From a bacterium (GTDB taxonomy: Bacteria > Bacillota > Clostridia > Oscillospirales > Acutalibacteraceae): DNA of 11,174 nucleotides. The stretch spans positions 1 to 11,174 of the forward strand of contig JAHKXX010000340.1 of assembly GCA_020627425.1 (NCBI GenBank), written 5' to 3'. The first letter of the stretch is position 1. Every line of letters starts with the position of its first letter. A model generated the notes under the pieces. That model was not told where the DNA came from. It saw nothing but the letters and a program-made list of their open reading frames with translations, and searched no databases. This document shows positions 6,277 to 11,174 of the stretch, in pieces. The translations under genes were made by a program, and so were the position numbers.

Positions 6277-6339
6277 CTAATAGAGTAAAGGTTTAAAAGA
6301 CCTTACGAAAATAATTTTTATTTAGGAGGAACATAACCC

Positions 6340-8598
6340 ATGAGAATGAGAAAACTTATTGGCATTGCTCTTGCTGCTACTATGGTAAGCTCTATGGCAG
6401 TTATCGGCGCAAGTGCTGATCCGATTGGCTTTGTCGCAACGGACCATACCTTCGGTATCGTTGGCGGCTTCAACGGCTGGGGCTCAGACGGGGACTTAGC
6501 TATGACTGACGAGGACGGCGACGGCGTATACGTTGGTACTATCACATCAGATGACTTTACAACGGAGGCAGCTGAAACGTTTGCCCAGGGCGGCGACCTG
6601 GAGTTCAAGATCCGTTGCGACGGCGCTTGGGATTACAGCTGGGGTGAGTATGAGCCGGATTATATGCGCACACAGAACAGCCAGACTAACTTCAAGGTAT
6701 CTATTGATCCTGAAGAGAATGTTAACATTACAGTAACTCTTGATACAAATGATACAGCTGAAGGCTACAAGGCAGATATAGCTGATGATCCCGACAGCGC
6801 ATATTCTGATGAAGAGCTTTTCCAGGTTTGGAATGCTACATTCACAGATAACAACGCATTCAACGCAGCTGACCATACCTTCGGTATCGTTGGCGGCTTC
6901 AACGGCTGGGGCTCAGACGGGGACGTAGCTATGGCTGACGAAGACGGCGACGGCGTATACGAGGGCGAGGCTACATTTGATGTAACAGCAGATATGCTCA
7001 ACGACGACAAAACAGGTGTAGAGTTCAAGATCCGTGCAGACGGCGATTGGGCTTACAGCTGGGGTGCTTACGAGCCTGATTATATCCGCACACAGAACAG
7101 CCAGACCAACTTCAAGGTAGAGGCTGCTGAGGGCGACACAGTAACAATAAAGGTTACTCTTGATACAAACAATGTTGCTCCTGAGTACGCAGCATATGTA
7201 GAAGAGAATCCGGACGATGCTTACAGCAATAAGGAACTCTATCAGGTTTGGGACGCTAAGTTCGAAAAGGTAGAGGACGAGACAGGCTTTAACGCAGCCG
7301 ACCATACCTTCGGTATAATCGGCGGCTTCAACGGCTGGAGTGCAGACGAGGCTATGGCTGACGAAGACGGCGACGGCGTATACGAGGGTGAGACAGAATT
7401 TGTAGTAACAGCAAATATGCTCAACGACGACAAAACAGGTGTAGAGTTCAAGATCCGTGCAGACGGCGCTTGGGATTACAGCTGGGGTGCTTACGAGCCT
7501 GATTATATCCGCACACAGAACAGCCAGACCAACTTCAAGGTAGAGGCTGCTGAGGGCGATACAGTAACACTGAAGGTTACTCTTGATACAAACAACGTAT
7601 CTCCTGAGTATGCAGCATACATAGAGGAGAATCCGGACGATGCATATGACGAGGCTGATAACTATCAGGTTTGGGACGCTAAGTTTGACGCAGACGTTCA
7701 AAAGGCAGAGCCTGCAATGCTGGGCGACGTTAACGGCGACGGTATAGTAGATATAGCTGACGCACTTATGATAGCAAGATATGACGCTGGTATAATAGAA
7801 CTGACAGCAGAGCAGATGGCAGTTGCAGATGTTACCGGTGACGGCACAGTTGACGTATCAGACGCACTCAGAATAGCAAGACTTGACACAGGCTACATAA
7901 GCAGCCTTGACGAAGATACAGAGGAGTCAAGCGAGGAGTCTGAGGAGTCTCAGGAGTCCGAGGAGTCACAGGAATCAGAGGAGTCTCAGGAGTCTGAGGA
8001 GTCTCAGGAGTCCGAGGAGTCTGAGGAGTCAAGCGAAGAGTCTAAGCCTGAGCCGAACTACACATCAGTAGCTAAGGATTATATATTCTTCAAGCTTTCA
8101 GATGAACTTAAGAATTCCGCTACAGCAGCAAACGCTGATGGTTCTTGGGACGAAGTATTTGTATACTTCTGGGAAGATGCTTATTCAGAAATAAAGGATT
8201 TCACAGGCGCATTCTATCCTGAGCAGACAACATTTGTAAACAATGAGGGTGAAGAGGTATTCGGTCAGAACTTTGGCGGATACTGGCCCGGAATCGCTAT
8301 GCAGCAGGTACCCGGTACTGATGTATGGCAGGCAAGATGCCCGCTCGGCGCAACAAAGATAATCTTCGACAGCGGCAAGACCGATGACGAAGTAGCAGAA
8401 GGCGTAGTAGGCTTCCAGACAGCAGATATGGGCTTTGACTCAGTTGCTAACGCAGGTCAGATCTATGTTATAGATTCTACTGTAGCTCCTACACACGCAA
8501 GAGGCAGAGAAAAGACAAAGTATAAGTACGGCACAGGCGCTTGGGAAGATTACACAGGCGAATTTACAGCAGAGGAAGTTTATATTCCTGCAGAGTAA
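6340..8598 (+). CDS. Dockerin-containing multi-module starch-binding-like protein
   Basis: A 752-aa protein. In order: signal peptide (1-26, cut after ASA); three beta-sandwich modules starting at D35, D178 and D321, each with IVGGFNGW-like and DEDGDGVY motifs, SWG-EPDY and RTQNSQTNFKV; a type I dockerin (460-522) with two Ca-binding repeats, DVNGDGIVDIAD and DVTGDGTVDVSD, each followed by AL-IAR; a Ser/Glu/Gln linker (525-569); and a C-terminal CBM26-like module (577-745) with WDEVFVYFW, YWPGI and VWQARCPLGA. There is no catalytic domain and no membrane tail, so it should be secreted and held by a cohesin on a scaffold encoded elsewhere. It is a paralogue of the 4553-6064 product, with extra modules and dockerin anchoring. 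The internal dockerin position is unusual. R. bromii amylosome proteins such as Sas20 are the nearest known parallel; orthology is unproven. AGGAGG at 6324-6329 supports the start. Confidence 0.88.
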   Translation: MRMRKLIGIALAATMVSSMAVIGASADPIGFVATDHTFGIVGGFNGWGSDGDLAMTDEDGDGVYVGTITSDDFTTEAAETFAQGGDLEFKIRCDGAWDYSWGEYEPDYMRTQNSQTNFKVSIDPEENVNITVTLDTNDTAEGYKADIADDPDSAYSDEELFQVWNATFTDNNAFNAADHTFGIVGGFNGWGSDGDVAMADEDGDGVYEGEATFDVTADMLNDDKTGVEFKIRADGDWAYSWGAYEPDYIRTQNSQTNFKVEAAEGDTVTIKVTLDTNNVAPEYAAYVEENPDDAYSNKELYQVWDAKFEKVEDETGFNAADHTFGIIGGFNGWSADEAMADEDGDGVYEGETEFVVTANMLNDDKTGVEFKIRADGAWDYSWGAYEPDYIRTQNSQTNFKVEAAEGDTVTLKVTLDTNNVSPEYAAYIEENPDDAYDEADNYQVWDAKFDADVQKAEPAMLGDVNGDGIVDIADALMIARYDAGIIELTAEQMAVADVTGDGTVDVSDALRIARLDTGYISSLDEDTEESSEESEESQESEESQESEESQESEESQESEESEESSEESKPEPNYTSVAKDYIFFKLSDELKNSATAANADGSWDEVFVYFWEDAYSEIKDFTGAFYPEQTTFVNNEGEEVFGQNFGGYWPGIAMQQVPGTDVWQARCPLGATKIIFDSGKTDDEVAEGVVGFQTADMGFDSVANAGQIYVIDSTVAPTHARGREKTKYKYGTGAWEDYTGEFTAEEVYIPAE
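6442..7716 (+). repeat. Three tandem 429-nt coding repeats
   Basis: Units start at 6442, 6871 and 7300, exactly 429 nt (143 codons) apart, each beginning GACCATACCTTCGGTAT. Units 2 and 3 share long identical DNA stretches (for example around 7021-7135 and 7441-7555). Unit 1 is more diverged in its middle. Unit 3 differs near its start (SADEA instead of GSDGDV). This points to recent duplication or gene conversion of units 2 and 3. Confidence 0.93.
7921..8046 (+). repeat. Ser/Glu linker minisatellite
   Basis: A low-complexity run of GAGGAGTCT and CAGGAGTCC-type units encodes EES and QES repeats (about residues 528-569) between the dockerin and the CBM26-like module. It is counterpart to the linker at 5101-5230 of the upstream gene, but lacks the Lys-containing units. 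Confidence 0.88.
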
Positions 8599-8620
8599 TT
8601 TAACTGAAGCAGTATGATAA

Positions 8621-8656
8621 AGGGGTCTCGCACCATCGGTGCGAGCCTCTTTTTTT
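8621..8656 (+). terminator. Rho-independent terminator
   Basis: Core stem CTCGCACC/GGTGCGAG with loop ATC (8627-8645), extended by weaker G-T and G-C pairs, then CCTC and seven T. It lies about 25 nt after the stop at 8598. Confidence 0.9.
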
Positions 8657-8747
8657 GTATTATGTTTCAGAGATCCGTGACTTGATGTCGTTATTGTACA
8701 ACTTTGTTTATAGTAAGATAAATTTTTTATTATATTTTGAATTTTGG

Positions 8748-8776
8748 TTGATATTATGTTTATAAAATGTTATAAT
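8748..8776 (+). promoter_or_regulatory. Extended -10 promoter of the sortase-pilin operon
   Basis: -35 TTGATA (8748-8753), 17-nt spacer, TGT then TATAAT (8771-8776): a near-consensus extended -10 promoter. It leaves a leader of about 105 nt before the ATG at 8890. The leader contains TTCTCTTT (8837-8844), able to pair with AAAGAGAA (8868-8875) immediately before the ribosome binding site GGGAGGG (8878-8884); a regulatory role is speculative. Confidence 0.8.
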
Positions 8777-8889
8777 AAACTCGTGAAGTCATAGGCTCTT
8801 ATCATAGCCGGGCGATCCCCCTGCCAGTATTGTTTTTTCTCTTTCAAGGGGTTTCTAAGCTTACAGAAAAGAGAACAGGGAGGGTTTAA

Positions 8890-9807
8890 ATGGCAAAAGC
8901 AAAACAAAAAAAACGCAGCAAGCTGCCGCTTGTCGGTATCCTGCTGCTGCTGCTGCTCGGACTTGCCGCCTTTGGATATCCTATACTCAGCGGTATTCTC
9001 AGCTCCCAAAACGCAAAGGACGAGATAACCACATATGACAATACGGTACAGAATATAGGTAACGACGGCCTGAGAAAGTTTGAGGATGAGGCGCGCAAAT
9101 ATAACGCTGCTCTTGCCGCGCATAATATGGACATGGTGTCTGTTATGGACTATGATAAGCTCTTGTCCGTTACGGAATCAATAGGCTATGTAGAGATACC
9201 GTCCATCGGTGTATATCTGCCGATATTTCACGGGCTGGATGATGAAACATTACAGCACGGCATCGGCCATATGGAGGGCACCAGCCTTCCTGTCGGAGGC
9301 GAAAACACACACTCCGTCCTTGCAGGACACACAGGACTTCCGACAGCAGAGCTGTTTACCGATCTCGACCAGTTGAAGTGCGGAGACGCGTTTTATGTCC
9401 ACACTCTCGACAAGGTGCTCAAATACGAGGTCGATCAGATAAACACCGTGCTTCCGAGTGACGTTTCAAAAATACAGATAGAGGACGGCAAGGATCTTGT
9501 TACACTGCTTACCTGTACACCCTATGGCATTAATTCCCACAGACTTCTTGTCCGCGGCAGCCGGGTACCGTATTCTACCCAGACCATGGAGCATACAGAC
9601 CCGTGGCCTGTCGTACATAGCTCGGAAAAACAGTTGCCTGCCCGTTCGATAATATGGTATATAGCAGCCTCTGTAATAGCCGTTGTTATACTGGTCATGA
9701 TAATAGTGACAATTGTTTCCGGAATAAAGAAGAAATCAAGGAAAAAACTGCTCCTCGCAGATTCTGAGGAAATTAACAATAACACACCTAAGGAGGACTC
9801 GAAATGA
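8890..9807 (+). CDS. Class C (pilin-type) sortase
   Basis: A 305-aa transpeptidase that would cut sorting signals of surface proteins and join them to pilin subunits or the wall. N-terminal membrane segment (about 13-33), extracytoplasmic sortase core, second C-terminal membrane segment (about 252-278) and a basic tail: the two-anchor layout of class C enzymes. Catalytic residues: His147 in LAGHTG, Cys209 in TLLTCTPYG, Arg218 in NSHRLLVRG; the Cys-to-Arg spacing of 9 fits the class. IGYVEIPSIGVYLPIFHG (98-115) is also typical. The lid region between the membrane segment and the core (about 70-97) lacks the usual DP-aromatic motif; DPW occurs instead at 237-239, after the core. GGGAGGG 5 nt upstream sets the start. 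Its last 4 nt overlap the next gene (ATGA), which is therefore its probable substrate. Confidence 0.93.
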   Translation: MAKAKQKKRSKLPLVGILLLLLLGLAAFGYPILSGILSSQNAKDEITTYDNTVQNIGNDGLRKFEDEARKYNAALAAHNMDMVSVMDYDKLLSVTESIGYVEIPSIGVYLPIFHGLDDETLQHGIGHMEGTSLPVGGENTHSVLAGHTGLPTAELFTDLDQLKCGDAFYVHTLDKVLKYEVDQINTVLPSDVSKIQIEDGKDLVTLLTCTPYGINSHRLLVRGSRVPYSTQTMEHTDPWPVVHSSEKQLPARSIIWYIAASVIAVVILVMIIVTIVSGIKKKSRKKLLLADSEEINNNTPKEDSK

Positions 9808-11045
9808 CAAGGATCGGAATAAAAAAGCTTATCGCTTTTTGTCTAATGCTTTGTGTGCTGGCAGTCAGCTCTGTATTGCCTGCCTTTGCCGAAAACGATG
9901 GAGAGGATCACGGCGGCGGCTATATTGAGGTTACGTTTAACCGTACCGCTGTCGGTATCGGAGTAGAACTGTTCGAGGTAGGAACATATTCCTATGATAC
10001 AGGAAAAATTACTCTTAATGAGAGCTTCTCAGGCTGTGAGCTGCCCTCGGATACCTACACCTCAAGCAGTAATGCAAAGGAATTTGCTGACAGCCTTGTA
10101 TACTATGCGTTTGAGAATGACTGCGAGGGTATCGAAACAAGGGTAGACCTTGACGGCAAGGCTGTGTTTGACGGTCTGAGTACCGAAAACAAAGTGTATG
10201 TAATAGGTCAGACCTCCGACTTTGCATTTATTCAGATAACGAACATTATACTTGTGCTTCCTTACAGGTCGGAACAGTATACCACTCCGACAACTACAGT
10301 CAGGATAAAGGGTAAGTCTGTTGATGATATGGGCGTAAACTATAAGGGCGCCGTAATTCTGAATAAAAAGGACAACAGGGACGTACCGCTTGAGGGAGCG
10401 GAGTTTATACTCGAGCGAAAGGTATACTACACTACAGCTCCCGATAATCTTAGCGAGCTTGATCACGGCAAGGACAGCGGCGGCACATACTACTGGAAGG
10501 AGTATCTGTCAAACCTTGTTACCAATGACAAGGGTCAGATAGTTATAGAAAAGCTGCCGTTCCTTACCTACAGATTTGTAGAGACAAAGGCTCCGGACGG
10601 ATATGCGCTAAACAGTGAGCCTGCCGAATTTGTTATTGATAAATACAGCACCGTCAGAGTAGAAAACGATGTCTATGTTGCCGGTGAGGGAAGCCCTGCG
10701 ATAATCAGCTTTGTAAATGTTCCATTTGAGGAAAGCTCGGAGCCGTCAGAGCCTGTTGAGTCCTCCGAGCCTGAAAGCGGCTTTGAGGATTCGGATGAGT
10801 CGGGCAACATAGAAAGCTCCGAGCCGGAGATCTCGAGTCCTTACTCCAAGCCTGAACAGAGCACTCCCGAAAGCCCCGTATCGGGCTCCGAGGGCGAAAT
10901 AAGCCAAAGCTCGGGTGATGCTCCCATATGGCAGATAACAGGAGACGATATAATAAAGTATGTTATCATAGGCTCTATAGTTGCCGTATCACTTGTAGTA
11001 GTTATACTGCTTGTAGTTCTGTCAGGCAAAAAAAGAAAAAAATAA
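9804..11045 (+). CDS. SpaA/Cna-B-type pilin-like surface protein
   Basis: A 413-aa protein. Signal peptide (1-29, cut after AFA); an N-terminal beta domain (about 38-165) with KAVFDGLSTENKVYVIG, similar to the first domain of Gram-positive pilins; a Cna-B/SpaA domain (about 178-306) with AVILNKKD, PLEGAEFIL, and YRFVETKAPDGYAL, where Lys188 or Lys189 and Glu260 are the likely isopeptide-bond partners; a Ser/Glu/Pro linker (310-372); then WQITGDD (376-382), a membrane segment (about 385-407) and KKRKK. The tail has sorting-signal form but lacks LPXTG. No YPKN pilin motif was seen, so it may be an accessory pilin or a single wall-linked adhesin rather than a shaft subunit. AAGGAGG at about 9790-9796 and the 4-nt overlap with the sortase support the start and translational coupling. 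Confidence 0.88.
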   Translation: MTRIGIKKLIAFCLMLCVLAVSSVLPAFAENDGEDHGGGYIEVTFNRTAVGIGVELFEVGTYSYDTGKITLNESFSGCELPSDTYTSSSNAKEFADSLVYYAFENDCEGIETRVDLDGKAVFDGLSTENKVYVIGQTSDFAFIQITNIILVLPYRSEQYTTPTTTVRIKGKSVDDMGVNYKGAVILNKKDNRDVPLEGAEFILERKVYYTTAPDNLSELDHGKDSGGTYYWKEYLSNLVTNDKGQIVIEKLPFLTYRFVETKAPDGYALNSEPAEFVIDKYSTVRVENDVYVAGEGSPAIISFVNVPFEESSEPSEPVESSEPESGFEDSDESGNIESSEPEISSPYSKPEQSTPESPVSGSEGEISQSSGDAPIWQITGDDIIKYVIIGSIVAVSLVVVILLVVLSGKKRKK

Positions 11046-11053
11046 TTAACTAA

Positions 11054-11105
11054 GTTTACCCGTAGGCGGATATTTTCAGGCTCTCTGTCAATAGTTGGGG
11101 TAAAC
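11054..11105. repeat. Inverted repeat downstream of the pilin gene
   Basis: GTTTACCC (11054-11061) and GGGTAAAC (11098-11105) are perfect reverse complements separated by 36 nt. Pairing does not extend inward, and no T-run follows. It could be a protein-binding site or a chance match. Confidence 0.35.
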
Positions 11106-11132
11106 CCGAATAAAACAGAATAAGAGAATATG

Positions 11133-11162
11133 ACAAGCGATAGCTAAAAAGCTGTCGCTTGT
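11133..11162 (+). terminator. Stem-loop, probable operon terminator
   Basis: A 13-bp stem ACAAGCGATAGCT/AGCTGTCGCTTGT with one T-G pair and loop AAAA. Only a short T-rich stretch (TTAGCGTT) follows, so it is a weaker terminator than the two upstream. It lies about 90 nt after the pilin stop at 11045. Confidence 0.65.
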
Positions 11163-11174
11163 TTAGCGTTAAAA

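Noticed and set aside
6913..7701. 262-codon minus-strand open frame
   Set aside because: It is antisense to the periodic modules and shows the same 143-codon period, as expected of a shadow of the real gene.
8777..8889. Riboswitch in the sortase operon leader
   Set aside because: I recognise no known aptamer core; only one weak long-range pairing is visible.

Overview
The window looks like chromosomal DNA of a Gram-positive gut Firmicute of the Ruminococcus type. Three things point there: a type I dockerin, starch-binding-like modules joined by Ser/Glu linkers, and LPXTG-like sorting signals ending in TGD. Ruminococcus bromii and its starch-degrading surface complex (the amylosome) are the closest parallel I can name. 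The species is inference; nothing here proves it.

Layout. Positions 1-1088 hold a cytidylate-kinase-like gene overlapped by a small lipoprotein-like gene. 1089-1472 is a GC-rich gap with degenerate direct repeats and one copy of an intergenic repeat that folds as three hairpins closed by an outer stem. 1473-2147 encodes a stand-alone left-handed beta-helix protein similar to the C-terminal half of GlmU. 2148-2607 is a second gap with an inverted, enlarged copy of the same repeat, a strong bidirectional hairpin, and 20-nt imperfect inverted repeats bounding about 338 bp. 2608-4254 holds a Nudix hydrolase and a membrane-anchored alpha/beta hydrolase, 3 nt apart. All genes are on the + strand.

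The second half (4255-11174) is devoted to the cell surface. Two paralogous secreted proteins follow, each with its own promoter and terminator. Both have a signal peptide, an N-terminal beta-sandwich module (one copy in the first, three in the second), a Ser/Glu linker and a C-terminal CBM26-like module. They differ in attachment: the first ends in a sorting-signal-like tail (TVTTGD, hydrophobic segment, KKRK), while the second has an internal dockerin and no membrane tail. Next comes a two-gene operon from a strong extended -10 promoter: a class C (pilin-type) sortase overlapping by 4 nt a SpaA/Cna-B-type surface protein, which also ends in a non-canonical TGD sorting tail.

Working model (inference): one starch-binding protein is fixed to the wall, its paralogue docks onto a cohesin scaffold encoded elsewhere, and the adjacent sortase attaches or polymerises TGD-tailed surface proteins. 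No glycoside hydrolase, cohesin, RNA gene, CRISPR array or transposase was seen.
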